From positions 1 to 64,000 of the forward strand of contig CAZEJB010000012.1 in assembly GCA_964512635.1 (NCBI GenBank): 64,000 bases of DNA. Reading direction: 5' to 3'. This DNA comes from JADZFO01 sp964512635. GTDB taxonomy: Bacteria; 4484-113; JAFGCY01. This document shows, one piece after another, positions 25,955 to 34,391 of the stretch (its first letter is position 1; the number at the start of each line of letters is the position of its first letter). The notes below the pieces were generated by a model that searched no databases, had not been told where the DNA came from, and saw only the letters and a list, made by a program, of their open reading frames with translations. The position numbers and the translations under genes are program-made.

Positions 25955-26923
25955 ATGAGCGAGGAAAGGTTGAAAGTTCTGGAGATGGTGTCGAACGGCA
26001 TCATTTCAGCAGAAGAAGGCGTAAGGCTGCTGGAGGCCCTCGGCACGTCCGAGCGCCGCGGCCCCTCCCAGGGCAATGGCAGCCCCGGCCCCGGCATGGG
26101 CAGCCATGCGCAGCCGGGCCACCGCGGCAAGGTCAACATTGAGCTGCCGCTGCCCAGCCTGAAGATCCCCAAGATCAACATGGGCGGGCTGGGCGACATG
26201 TATGTCGAGCTCAAGCACAGCATGGTCGAGGCGGCGCGCACGGGCTACAGCAAGCTCAAGACCACCAAGGCCGGCAAGTACCTCGAGCTGCACGACTATG
26301 AGGTCGAGGGTCCCGGCGCCGAGGGCGTGGCCCACTGCAACCTGAAGATGGAAGTCCAGGCCGCCAGCATGAAGCTGAAGGCCGCCGAGGCGGATGCCCC
26401 GCTGATCACGGTCAAGGCCCGCAAGGTGCAGGAGCAGCCCGTGCTGATCACCACCTTCCAGGATGGCCAGGCCGAAGCGGCCCTGCGCCATGGCCTGGGG
26501 CGCGCGGGCATCGACCTGAACCCGCATCCGAGCTACAGCCTGGTGCTGCAGGCGGCGGCCTCCGACGCGGTGCTGGACCTCAGCACCCTGCGCATCGAGG
26601 ACCTGCTGCTGGAGAACAACGCCGGCTCGGTGAAGATGACGCTGGGCGAGGGCTGCGAGCGGGTGCTGCTGCGGGTGCGCAACAACGCCGGCGATGTGCA
26701 GCTTAAGATCCCCGCCGGCTTTGCCCTGCGGGTGATCGGGCGCGAGAACCTCAGCGCCAACAACTTTGAGAAATATGGATTGAAGCTGGAAGAGAGCGGC
26801 ATGGCCTCCGAAGACTGGGAAGACAACCCGCGGCAGGTCGAGATCCAGCTTGAGCAGAACGTGGCCCACTTCAGCCTGAACTGGCGCAAGGTTGAGAGCC
26901 AGACCCAGGCCGACGCCGTGTAA
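25955..26923 (+). CDS. SHOCT-like N-terminus plus beta-helix (toast-rack-like) domain
   Basis: 322 residues. MSEERLKVLEMVSNGIISAE followed by EGVRLLEAL is a SHOCT-like helical hairpin, as in YvlB/LiaX-type proteins. A Gly/Pro linker follows, then a beta-rich region (from about residue 100) with short repeating strands: AHCNLKMEVQAASMKLKAAE, LDLSTLRIEDLLLENNAGSV, LRVRNNAGDVQLKIPAGFAL. This looks like the DUF4097/LiaF-type C-terminal fold. Such proteins take part in envelope-stress responses in Gram-positives; a related sensing role with the DUF2089 gene is an inference. AAGGGG acts as Shine-Dalgarno. A strong terminator follows. Confidence 0.78.
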   Translation: MSEERLKVLEMVSNGIISAEEGVRLLEALGTSERRGPSQGNGSPGPGMGSHAQPGHRGKVNIELPLPSLKIPKINMGGLGDMYVELKHSMVEAARTGYSKLKTTKAGKYLELHDYEVEGPGAEGVAHCNLKMEVQAASMKLKAAEADAPLITVKARKVQEQPVLITTFQDGQAEAALRHGLGRAGIDLNPHPSYSLVLQAAASDAVLDLSTLRIEDLLLENNAGSVKMTLGEGCERVLLRVRNNAGDVQLKIPAGFALRVIGRENLSANNFEKYGLKLEESGMASEDWEDNPRQVEIQLEQNVAHFSLNWRKVESQTQADAV

Positions 26924-27043
26924 CGGCAACGCCCGCCTGATGGCGGGGCCAGACCTGGAAGCCGGGCAGAGGAAGCCGGGCCGCCGGGCAGAGGAGCCCC
27001 ACCGCAGACGGGCGCCAGGGAAGCTATTTCCCCTCACAGACGG

Positions 27044-27079
27044 GGCGGCTGGCAGCAATGCCGGCCGCCTTCATGTTTT
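27044..27079 (+). terminator. Rho-independent terminator of the DUF2089 cluster
   Basis: GGCGGCTGGCA (27044-27054) pairs with TGCCGGCCGCC (27059-27069), 11 pairs with one G-U, tetraloop GCAA, followed by TTCATGTTTTC. It lies in the 201-bp convergent gap before the lipoprotein gene at 27125. Confidence 0.8.
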
Positions 27080-27124
27080 CTAGTGTAACAGCGCGCGGGG
27101 CGGTCTCAGTTGGGGACTGACCGC

Positions 27125-29473
27125 TTACTGCTTCTGTGCGAAGACCAGCTTCTGATTGCCGCTCTGAGCGTCGTGAGCCAGAACCGCAAAACTCAGCCTG
27201 CCTTCCAGCCAGCCGGCCGCAGTCACAGGAAGGACAGTCGGTGCAAAGCCGCTGCTGAGCGGCTCAGTAATCTCCACCAATCCCTGCAGCGGCGGCGTGT
27301 AAGTCAGGTACTGGACTGCAGTCCAGGCTCCACCCGGGGCGCGCTCGACATAAAAGACCCGGCCGTCAAAAAGAGCGAGCGAGGTGATTTGAGTTCCGGC
27401 AAGGGCGGCAATGTGGAAATCGCTCACAGTCCAGTCGTCTGCAGAGTCCTGTGCTGAGCTTGAACTGCGCGCCATCCTGATCTGCTCCAGCGGGCCTGAC
27501 TGCTCAACCCAGGCCACGTTGAAGAGCTCGTTTTGCAGTGACAGCTGATCGAACACGGGGCGTCCGGATACCTGGGCTGCAGGTGCAAGGTCGTAGACAT
27601 CAAAGTCGCTGAGCGCGTCAGGTGTCGGCGTGCCCGATACAGCCGCCCGCAGCCAGCCGGCCGGCTGGCTTAGTTCGTCTTCCTCCAGAACATAGAAAAC
27701 ACCAGGCAGGCCATAGCCCAGAACGCCAAGGCAGGCGAACTCGCCGGACAAGCCCTGAGGCTGAATCACCACTCTGGTCCAGTCCGCCGGTCCTTGTGGC
27801 TGAGCCTGACCCGTCTGGGCGTAGACAAGGTGTCCGCTCTCATCCTGATAACAGAGCAGCGGAGTGCCATAAAAATCGATCAACTGGACATGGCGGCCTG
27901 TCGACGCGGCATCAACAAGCGTTGAGCTCCAGTCCCCGCTGCTGTCCGGGCTGGCAGTGGAGGACTGACACAGACGCAGTCCACTGCTGCTGCTGAACGC
28001 GACAACCGGCTTGCCACTGACCATAGCCATAGAGCTGAACTGGCCCTGTCCTCCATCCGGCAGGCTGATAAAGCTAAAGTCAGCGTCTGTCTGCGGAGGC
28101 TGGGCCTCGCTGTAGACATACTGCAAGCCGCTGCCAGCTGGATCATAGAAGCTGAACTCGCTGCGCAGAGCGTCTCCGATTCGGCGCTGCTGGAGGCCGC
28201 CAAATGTGCAGGCGGCGTCCGTGTCGGCCAGCACTGTCACCTGATTTAGCTTGCCGGCGCGGCCATCGCTGCTGCGTCGAACAGACGCGCCCTCAGCATT
28301 GAAGGCCTCAATCTGATATTTGTAGGTCTTTCCATCCGCCAGTTGCGGCGAAGTGTCTATGTACTGCCGGGCCGAACTGTCGAGCGTGGCCAGCAGCGCG
28401 TCCTCGCGGTAGATGCGGTAGCCGTCATGGAACGAAGTCGCGGGCCAGTTCAGCGCTACGGCATTGGCCAGCAGGTCTGTGGTGGCGTCAAAGTAATCTG
28501 GTGGCATAAGCTCGCGCTTGGCCGTGTCCCGCATGTCATCAAGGTGCAGCAGACCGCCATCGTTGACCAGCAGGCAGTACTCGTACTCATGCCCAAGCTG
28601 GCAAGGCTTGCCCGCTGGGTTTGCCGCGCTTTGATCAAAGCTGTGCACATCACCTGGCAACTGCACCAGCAAGGTGAAACTGGCTTCGGGAAGTCCCGCT
28701 GGGCGGTAGTAGATCTCGAAGTACTCAACTGTGTCCAGAGCCGCATAGTTCGACCATGAGAGATGAATGTGGTCCGGATAGGAATAGGCGTAGATGCCGG
28801 TGCCATAGTTATCACGCAAGAAGATTTGACCGCTCAGATCAAAACTCTGACCAAAGGCCACGATCACTACGGGAATCTCGCCCTGCGCGTTGAAGGCTGC
28901 GCCGCCTGCAGGCAAGTCGACCTCCTGGCTCCAGTCTGCAAACCTGAACCACTGCCAGGCGCCCTTGTTAAAGTCCGGTACGGCCGCCCACAGGCTGCCT
29001 TTGAGCTCTTCTGAACCATCGCTCGGAACTGCGTTCAGCTCAAGCGTGGCATCAAACAGATCATGTGGAATGGTGCTCAGGGAAAAAAGCGCCCAGCTGA
29101 ACGAACCCGGCTCCGGGCCGGGATCCAGTCTCAGGTGCTTTGCGCTGCCAGCATCAAGCAGGCTGGCATTCGCCGACTTGCTCAGGAAGTTCTCCACTGG
29201 CTCAAACTCGAAACCGCTGCTGCTGCGCTGGGCCGCAATAGCTTCGATGCTCGCCAGATCAGGCAGCCCTGCTTTCGGCGGCGGGCCCTGTGCCAGGCCC
29301 GGCTTTGGGCCTGCAAGCTCAATTCCGGTCGGATGCCCGGCGTCGCCACTCGAGCACGACACTAGTCCAGCGATGAGCAGAAGCGCCAAAGCGGCCAGAG
29401 CATGCCGCCCGCACGGAAACTCGACTTGAACACCTTTCGCGCGCACAGCGCGGTCAGTCCCTACAGCTCGCAT
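27125..29473 (-). CDS. Module lipoprotein with Fn3-like and propeller-like repeats
   Basis: 782 residues from ATG 29473, which is 7 nt after GGTGGGGG; ATG 29479 is too close to it. The signal peptide is unusual: about 25 mostly polar residues precede the hydrophobic stretch, with lipobox GLVSC. The shared module is present (FSWALFSLST, SLWAAVPDFNKGAWQWFRF). Two fibronectin III-like domains follow (IHLSWSNYAALDTVEYFEIY; VALNWPATSFHDGYRIYRED). The C-terminal half has propeller-type repeats of the same kind as in the protein at 17990 (MVSGKPVVAFSSSSGLRL, FYGTPLLCYQDESGHLVYAQ, LGYGLPGVFYVLEED). The end reads LAHDAQSGNQKLVFAQKQ. Likely a surface binding protein. Confidence 0.85.
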   Translation of the reverse strand: MRAVGTDRAVRAKGVQVEFPCGRHALAALALLLIAGLVSCSSGDAGHPTGIELAGPKPGLAQGPPPKAGLPDLASIEAIAAQRSSSGFEFEPVENFLSKSANASLLDAGSAKHLRLDPGPEPGSFSWALFSLSTIPHDLFDATLELNAVPSDGSEELKGSLWAAVPDFNKGAWQWFRFADWSQEVDLPAGGAAFNAQGEIPVVIVAFGQSFDLSGQIFLRDNYGTGIYAYSYPDHIHLSWSNYAALDTVEYFEIYYRPAGLPEASFTLLVQLPGDVHSFDQSAANPAGKPCQLGHEYEYCLLVNDGGLLHLDDMRDTAKRELMPPDYFDATTDLLANAVALNWPATSFHDGYRIYREDALLATLDSSARQYIDTSPQLADGKTYKYQIEAFNAEGASVRRSSDGRAGKLNQVTVLADTDAACTFGGLQQRRIGDALRSEFSFYDPAGSGLQYVYSEAQPPQTDADFSFISLPDGGQGQFSSMAMVSGKPVVAFSSSSGLRLCQSSTASPDSSGDWSSTLVDAASTGRHVQLIDFYGTPLLCYQDESGHLVYAQTGQAQPQGPADWTRVVIQPQGLSGEFACLGVLGYGLPGVFYVLEEDELSQPAGWLRAAVSGTPTPDALSDFDVYDLAPAAQVSGRPVFDQLSLQNELFNVAWVEQSGPLEQIRMARSSSSAQDSADDWTVSDFHIAALAGTQITSLALFDGRVFYVERAPGGAWTAVQYLTYTPPLQGLVEITEPLSSGFAPTVLPVTAAGWLEGRLSFAVLAHDAQSGNQKLVFAQKQ

Positions 29474-29578
29474 AGACATACCCCCACCTGCAACTGCAGA
29501 TACATGACGTTGCCCTTGTTTGGAGGTTACGGGCAGGGAACCAATAGCAGGCCGTAGGCTTGCCTCTGGCAGCGCCGC

Positions 29579-30298
29579 CTAGAGCCGGCCTTCCAGGCGG
29601 CTGTGTTTCAGGATCGGGCCCTTGACCCCGCCGCTGCATTCGCCGACCACCGAGATCTGGTCGCCGGCGCGCAGCGCCCGCAGCGGCAGCATCTCCTCGG
29701 GGTCGAAGTAGCACTCGACCTTGCCGGCCTTGAACTGCGGCCCGGAGCCGTCGAGGGTGATGATGTAGTCGCCGCCGAACTCGCGCAGCTCCAGCACGGT
29801 ACCGCCGACGCCCATGCGCCGGCCATTGCCGTAGGTCTCCTCAAACAGCGGCGTGTCCTTCATCCAGAGGCGGCAGAGCTCCACCGCATCGGCGCGGCGG
29901 CTGGGTTCGAGGCCAAAGCCGTTGGGGTCGTCTGCCGGTCGCTGTGCGTCGCCATCCGCCTTAACCCCCGTGTCGGCGCCGTCTGCGCCTTCAGCCTGGC
30001 CGGCATCGCCGCTGCTGCCTGCTGCGCCCGGGCTGCCCGCAGCACCTTCATCCTTGCCTACCTGCAGCATGCCACCGCTTTGGGTCTGCAGCTCCCTCGG
30101 GTCGCGGCCGGCGCTGTCCGCCCCGTCGCCCGGGGACTTGATCACGCCCTCGGCTTCCAGTTCCTGGCGCGCCGAAACGCCGCCCAGGCGGTCGACCCGC
30201 ACCGGGCTGATGAAAAACAGGAACGCGGCAAGCAGCAGGGCCAGCAGCCCGTACCCGAAGAAGGCCAGCGGTCCGCCAAGGTCAGGTCGATCGCTCAT
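29579..30298 (-). CDS. Membrane-anchored OB-fold (tRNA_anti-like) protein
   Basis: 239 residues. One N-terminal transmembrane helix (about 12-33, GYGLLALLLAAFLFFISPV), then a long Gly/Ala/Asp-rich linker (60-135). The C-terminal domain has VGGTVLELREFGGDYIITLD, KVECYFDPEEMLPLRALRAG and DQISVVGECSGG. This is the pattern of the tRNA_anti-like OB-fold (PF12869 type), common in membrane-attached bacterial proteins of unknown function. A TGTTAGGCT box ends 9 nt before the ATG. Exported orientation likely. Confidence 0.78.
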   Translation of the reverse strand: MSDRPDLGGPLAFFGYGLLALLLAAFLFFISPVRVDRLGGVSARQELEAEGVIKSPGDGADSAGRDPRELQTQSGGMLQVGKDEGAAGSPGAAGSSGDAGQAEGADGADTGVKADGDAQRPADDPNGFGLEPSRRADAVELCRLWMKDTPLFEETYGNGRRMGVGGTVLELREFGGDYIITLDGSGPQFKAGKVECYFDPEEMLPLRALRAGDQISVVGECSGGVKGPILKHSRLEGRL

Positions 30299-30307
30299 CC
30301 GGCGAAA

Positions 30308-30316
30308 AGCCTAACA
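30308..30316 (-). promoter_or_regulatory. Extended -10 (TGTTAGGCT) of the OB-fold gene
   Basis: 9 nt from ATG 30298, giving almost no leader. It lies between the OB-fold gene and the HD-GYP gene on the same strand, so the two may be separately transcribed. Confidence 0.5.
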
Positions 30317-30352
30317 CACGCAGCCGCCTTTCGCCCCGCGAGCTTCGCTTTC

Positions 30353-31483
30353 TCAAGCCGGGCCGGTGATGAAGAGCTGGCGCTCCTCGGCCAGGTTCAG
30401 CTCCGAGGAGGACTGGTAGGCCTGCCCCAGGGGGCTGATCACCGGCGAAACGATCGGCCGGGTGACCATATCCGGGTTCGTCCGCACCACAATCGCGGTC
30501 TCGCCGTTGTTCAGCTTGACCAGGGTGCCCACCGGATACAGGCCGATGCGGCGGACGAAGGCGTTCAGCAGGGTCGAATCAAAGTGGGTGCCGCTGGACT
30601 CCAGCAGGATGTTAACCGCCGCGGCGAACTCGATCTTGCCCTTATAGCTGCGGCGGCTGGTCAGCGCGTCATAGACATCACAGACCGCCGAGAGCCGGGC
30701 AAAGCGGTCCAGCTCGCCGGCCTTGACCCCGTGAGGATAGCCCCGGCCGTCCATCCGCTCGTGGTGGCTGCGGATCAGGCTGAGCGCCTCGGGCGGCAGG
30801 TCGGCGTGCTCGCCGAGCAGCTCAAGGCTCCAGAGGGGATGCATCTTCATCGCCAGCCATTCGTTGTCGTCCAGCGGGCCGTTCTTGTTGATGATCTCGC
30901 TGCCGACCTTGAGCTTGCCAAGGTCATGCAGCAGGCCGCCCAGGACGATCTCGTTCATCAGGTCTTCGGAAAGGCCCCAGTCCCGCACCACCAGCAGCAT
31001 CAGCAGTCCGACATTGATGCTGTGGCGATAGGTATAGGCGTCAAAGCTCTTCAGCGAAAAGAGCTTCGGGGCGCCGTCGGGGTTGGCCAGCATATGGCCG
31101 ACCAGCCCGCGGACCAGGTCGCGCATCGGGTCAACCTCGACATTGCCGCCCAGTTCAATTTGCTGGAAGAAGTTCTGCACCTCGTTGGTGGCTTCCTCCA
31201 GCAGCTCTTCCGGCACTGCGCTTTTGATGCCATGGCGCTTGAAGAGCACGGCGTTGCTGGTCTCGGCCAGGCTGCTGGATGGCTCCGGCTCGGCCAGGAT
31301 GCGCGCCAGACGGCTGCCCCGGGAGATGTTGATTGATTCGATATTGCGCTGGCGCAGGCGGATCAGGAGGTCCGCCGTGACCTCGGTTCCACTTTTCAGC
31401 AGCATCTGCGCGCCGGTGTAGATGTCCTGGTCGATGACCAGACCCGGCTGGAGCTGCTCCAGACTTAAAGTTACCGTCTCCAT
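30353..31483 (-). CDS. HD-GYP domain protein, probable c-di-GMP phosphodiesterase
   Basis: 376 residues. The N-terminal 50 residues (LEQLQPGLVIDQDIYTGAQM) are the DUF3391-like region commonly preceding HD-GYP domains. The catalytic domain spans about 130-310: YRHSINVGLLM, GGLLHDLGKLKVG (HD pair), HPLWSLELL, SHHERMDGRGYP (HHE and GYP motif) and LSAVCDVYDALTSRRSYKG. All metal ligands typical of active c-di-GMP hydrolases are present. The C-terminus (YPVGTLVKLNNGETAIVVRT) is the usual short beta domain. The protein is cytoplasmic. GGGAAGG precedes ATG; the leader has a hairpin. Confidence 0.92.
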   Translation of the reverse strand: METVTLSLEQLQPGLVIDQDIYTGAQMLLKSGTEVTADLLIRLRQRNIESINISRGSRLARILAEPEPSSSLAETSNAVLFKRHGIKSAVPEELLEEATNEVQNFFQQIELGGNVEVDPMRDLVRGLVGHMLANPDGAPKLFSLKSFDAYTYRHSINVGLLMLLVVRDWGLSEDLMNEIVLGGLLHDLGKLKVGSEIINKNGPLDDNEWLAMKMHPLWSLELLGEHADLPPEALSLIRSHHERMDGRGYPHGVKAGELDRFARLSAVCDVYDALTSRRSYKGKIEFAAAVNILLESSGTHFDSTLLNAFVRRIGLYPVGTLVKLNNGETAIVVRTNPDMVTRPIVSPVISPLGQAYQSSSELNLAEERQLFITGPA

Positions 31484-31491
31484 GCCTTCCC

Positions 31492-31537
31492 TCCGTGGTT
31501 CGGCTGGGCCGCGACAGCGCGACCCACGGAAAGTATA
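31492..31537 (-). promoter_or_regulatory. Promoter and leader hairpin of HD-GYP gene
   Basis: TATACT (31532-31537, minus strand) is followed by TCCGTGG (31530-31524) and its inverse CCACGGA (31498-31492), which ends at the Shine-Dalgarno GGGAAGG. The 7-bp stem encloses a GC-rich loop and could limit ribosome access. Regulation is a guess. Confidence 0.4.
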
Positions 31538-31570
31538 TGGAGAAGCGGGGCTTCCCGCGTTAAATCCAGA

Positions 31571-32929
31571 CTAAGCTTCGGCGCTGGCGGCAGCTGCGGC
31601 CCAGTCCAGGGGGTCGGAATCGAGCACCGCCCCATGCAGCAGCGATGGGCCGTCCGCAAAGCGCGCCAGCAGCAGGGCGCAGCGGCTGAGCAGGGGATCG
31701 CCGAGGCACTGCAGCTCCGCGGCCAGCAGCGGCGCCGGGCCGCTGATGCGCCAGCCATCGTGGTCATACTCGGCGTCGATGCCGAAGCTGCGCAGCAGCT
31801 CGGCCAGGTAGGCGGTTCGCAGCGCCGCCATCGAAGCTCGTTCAAAGCCGCGCAGGACGGAAGTGCCGCGGCCCTGGGAGGCCAGCAACAGCAGCCAGGG
31901 CAGCTCGTCAAGCAGCGTCGCGGCGCGGTTGGGCAGGATGATCGCCGAGCGCAGGCGCGGGCTGTGGACGGCACGCAGCGCCGCCACCGGCTCGTGGCCG
32001 AACTGCCAGGAGCGGGTGCGGGCCAGACCCGGCTGACCCTCCCGGGCTGCCGGGGCGCATTCGTGGAGCAGCTTGAGCAGGGCCGAACGCCGGGGGTTCA
32101 TGCTGACCTGCTGGATCGACAGGTCGCTGCCGGGCAGCAGCAGGGCGGCGATGGCCCGGGCGCTGGCCAGCTCGGGACAGCCCGGCAGCTTCAGCTCAGC
32201 GCCGCCGAGGCGCTGGCCCGGCGGCAGCGTGGTGCCCTCGGAGGTGCTGTAGAGCTCGACGCCGAGACTGCGCAACAGGCGGTGGGCATGGTCGTGGGCG
32301 CTGCGCGCTTCGCGCAGAGTCAGCTCGCAGCCGGCGGCACAGGCGGCCAGCAGCAGGGCGGCGTTGAGGTAAGGCGGCTGGGCCGGCAGCTCGATCTGGG
32401 CACTGTGGAGCGGCGCCGGGATGACCCGCAGCTCGCAGCCGGCTGCTTCGCCGGCGGCGGGAAGATAGCTCAGCTCAGCACCAAGCTGGCGCAGGCAGGC
32501 CAGGCCTTCCTGGGCCCCCGGGCCGAGCTCGCGGCTCAGGCGCAGGCAGGCGGCCTGCCCCAGCCCGGTGCAGACCCCGGCAAGCAGGAGCAGCTCTTCC
32601 TCGCTGGAACCACAGTCGAGCTGCAGTTCCGCTGCGGCAGCGCCAGGAGAGCTTCGCCCGGCCCCGGCCGTGGAAAGTGGGCCCTCAAGGGTGCAGAGCT
32701 CCTCGCTGGAATCGACCCTGACGCCAAGGCGCTCCAGGCAGGCCAGCATGGTCGAAAGCTGCGGCGGGAGCTGGCAGCGGAGCAGCAGCGGGCCGCTGCA
32801 CAAAACACTTGCCGCCAGGGCGATGCGGGCGACGGAAAGATCGGCGGGGGGAGTGTAATCGCCCAGAACCGGCTGGCTCAGCGGCACAACCTCGACGGTC
32901 CGGCTGGCCTGGTGGGCGGCGGAAGTCAT
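31571..32929 (-). CDS. EPSP-synthase-like protein lacking most catalytic residues
   Basis: 452 residues from ATG 32929, 10 nt after TATAAT (32940-32945). The overall pattern follows EPSP synthase (AroA): DLSVARIALAASVL, LDCGSSEEELLLLAGV, PPYLNAALLLAACAAGCELT, HAHRLLRSLGVEL, LASARAIAALLLPGSDLSIQ, VSMNPRRSALLKLLHE, LRTAYLAELLRSFGID. However the family residues are mostly replaced. The GSKSxSNR lysine, the NSGT-R loop arginine, the RP(M) loop, the S-S-Q triad, the D-x-SSA aspartate and the KESDR motif are all absent or altered (PPADLS, DCGSSEEE, QPPYLN, GCPELASA, FERASM). It may be a pseudoenzyme, or a strongly diverged enzyme. No other shikimate gene is nearby. Confidence 0.68.
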   Translation of the reverse strand: MTSAAHQASRTVEVVPLSQPVLGDYTPPADLSVARIALAASVLCSGPLLLRCQLPPQLSTMLACLERLGVRVDSSEELCTLEGPLSTAGAGRSSPGAAAAELQLDCGSSEEELLLLAGVCTGLGQAACLRLSRELGPGAQEGLACLRQLGAELSYLPAAGEAAGCELRVIPAPLHSAQIELPAQPPYLNAALLLAACAAGCELTLREARSAHDHAHRLLRSLGVELYSTSEGTTLPPGQRLGGAELKLPGCPELASARAIAALLLPGSDLSIQQVSMNPRRSALLKLLHECAPAAREGQPGLARTRSWQFGHEPVAALRAVHSPRLRSAIILPNRAATLLDELPWLLLLASQGRGTSVLRGFERASMAALRTAYLAELLRSFGIDAEYDHDGWRISGPAPLLAAELQCLGDPLLSRCALLLARFADGPSLLHGAVLDSDPLDWAAAAASAEA

Positions 32930-33013
32930 GGGCGCCGGTATTATAGTGCGGCACCACCGTCCGGCTGCCCGCGCTGAAACTAACAGCCGGCCGCCGGGCT
33001 CCAAGGAGAAAGG

Positions 33014-33289
33014 ATGCACAGATGGCTCGCCCTGCTGGCGCTGCTCTATGGCCTGCTGGGCCTCTGGGCCATGCTGCACCAACGTCCGCCGCAGCCACAC
33101 GGTCCGCCGCCTGACAGGCAGGCTTATCCCATGGAAGAACGACCCGGCATGGGCGGCGAGATGAACCGCGAGTGGCGGCATAACGAAGGCGGCGAAAGGC
33201 GCGATCAGCGTCGTGCACCTGAGGACAGGCGCCAGCGGCGCCGACCGGCAGACCCGCTGCCTGAAGGTTCAGAGCAGGGTGGTCGCTAA
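33014..33289 (+). CDS. Small membrane-anchored basic protein
   Basis: 91 residues. AAGGAGAAAGG lies before ATG 33014. One N-terminal hydrophobic helix (MHRWLALLALLYGLLGLWAM), then a hydrophilic Arg/Pro-rich tail (RRDQRRAPEDRRQRRRPADP). There is no lipobox Cys. It is divergent from the AroA-like gene. I do not recognise it. The Shine-Dalgarno and the signal-anchor make it a plausible real gene, but it could be spurious. Confidence 0.5.
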   Translation: MHRWLALLALLYGLLGLWAMLHQRPPQPHGPPPDRQAYPMEERPGMGGEMNREWRHNEGGERRDQRRAPEDRRQRRRPADPLPEGSEQGGR

Positions 33290-33317
33290 GCCGGGTGGTC
33301 CCTGAGGCGGCGCTGGT

Positions 33318-34292
33318 CTACCAGTCGCCGGGATCCGAGGGCTTGCTGCGGTGCTTGTTCTTGCTGCTGCTTTCGCTCTCGGTCTCCGATTCCTCATCGG
33401 AGTTGTCATCAGCTTCGGCATCAGCAGAAGTGTCCTTCCTGCCGCTGAGGCGCTCGTACTCGGCCTGCTTTTCCGCCTCACGCTGAGCCTCACGCTCGGC
33501 CTCGCGCTCTTCCTTCAGGCGACGCTTCTCTTCAGCCTTGCGCTGCTTCGCCAGAGCCTTGCGCTCCTTGGGGGTCAGCGCCTCTTCATCGCCGTAGACA
33601 ACCTCTGTGTTGTCGCCTTCCTGCAGCAGGGGCTGGCCGGCGGCATCACGCCCGGGCTTGTTGCCGGTGCGCAGGGCTTCCTCTTCTTCGGGGGTCATCG
33701 GATGGTCCGCTCGATAGCCCTGCATTACCGGACTGTCGGCCGGCACGCCCCACAGCGGCCCCCAGACCTGCTCGGCCTCGGCCTGCTCAGGGTCGGCAGC
33801 CTCGCGGGTCGCCGCGCGCTCGCGGCTGACCTCGGTCGCGCCGTCGTCCCGGACATAGCCCTGGCCCTCGACATAGCGCACGCGGCCGCCGTCCGGCACG
33901 CCGCTTTCCTCATCGCCGAGGCCCAGATAGGATGAGCCGCGCTGATTCTCAGCCGCTTCGTCCTCGCCGCTGTCCTTTGACTTGGAGTTCTTGCCCTTGG
34001 CCTTGTTCTTAGCCTTAGCTTTCTTTTTGTCGGCCTTGGCCTTGGCGCCGTCAGGATCGGCGGCGTCCTCATAGGCGCTGCGCTCATCGTCAGCGCCGCT
34101 GCTGTCGGAGTCTTCCTCGGCTTCCTTGTCCTTGTGGCGGTCGGAGTGAATGACCTGGTCGCCATCCCAGTCGTCGGCGACTGCGCTGCGCGGAACCAGC
34201 AGCAAAAGTCCCGCCGCCAGCAGCGCTGTGACAGACAGCACCACAGTCAGCAGCAGGCCGCGCAGGCGGCACTCAGCACTCGATGCAGACAT
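33318..34292 (-). CDS. Secreted, highly charged protein with DDWDGD N-terminus
   Basis: 324 residues from ATG 34292 (GGAGGGT upstream; 34337 rejected). The signal peptide ends around PRSAVA, so the mature protein should begin DDWDGDQVIHSDRHKD. The rest is highly charged and of low complexity: a Lys-rich stretch (AKADKKKAKAKNKAKGKNSK), a middle part with YLGLGDEESGVPDGGRVRYV and PLWGVPADSPVMQGYRADHP, and a long Glu/Arg/Lys coiled-coil-like helix (about 250-300). The same mature N-terminus (DDWDGD) opens the TPR protein at 43469. Function unknown. Confidence 0.7.
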   Translation of the reverse strand: MSASSAECRLRGLLLTVVLSVTALLAAGLLLLVPRSAVADDWDGDQVIHSDRHKDKEAEEDSDSSGADDERSAYEDAADPDGAKAKADKKKAKAKNKAKGKNSKSKDSGEDEAAENQRGSSYLGLGDEESGVPDGGRVRYVEGQGYVRDDGATEVSRERAATREAADPEQAEAEQVWGPLWGVPADSPVMQGYRADHPMTPEEEEALRTGNKPGRDAAGQPLLQEGDNTEVVYGDEEALTPKERKALAKQRKAEEKRRLKEEREAEREAQREAEKQAEYERLSGRKDTSADAEADDNSDEESETESESSSKNKHRSKPSDPGDW

Positions 34293-34335
34293 AAGACCCT
34301 CCGGCGGCCGTCCCCCCGGAGCGGCGCCTGGGCGC

Positions 34336-34341
34336 ATTGTA
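34336..34341 (-). promoter_or_regulatory. -10 box TACAAT of the charged secreted protein
   Basis: It lies 43 nt before ATG 34292 on the minus strand, with a GC-rich leader and a GGAGGGT Shine-Dalgarno. Confidence 0.4.
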
Positions 34342-34391
34342 CCCTGCGGAAGGCGCAGCGCAGCGCCGGTCTCAGCCCGCGCTGAGACTCG

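Noticed and set aside
29603..31336. 577-codon open frame on the plus strand
   Set aside because: It runs antisense across the OB-fold and HD-GYP genes, both with clear family motifs. High GC removes stop codons from the opposite frame.
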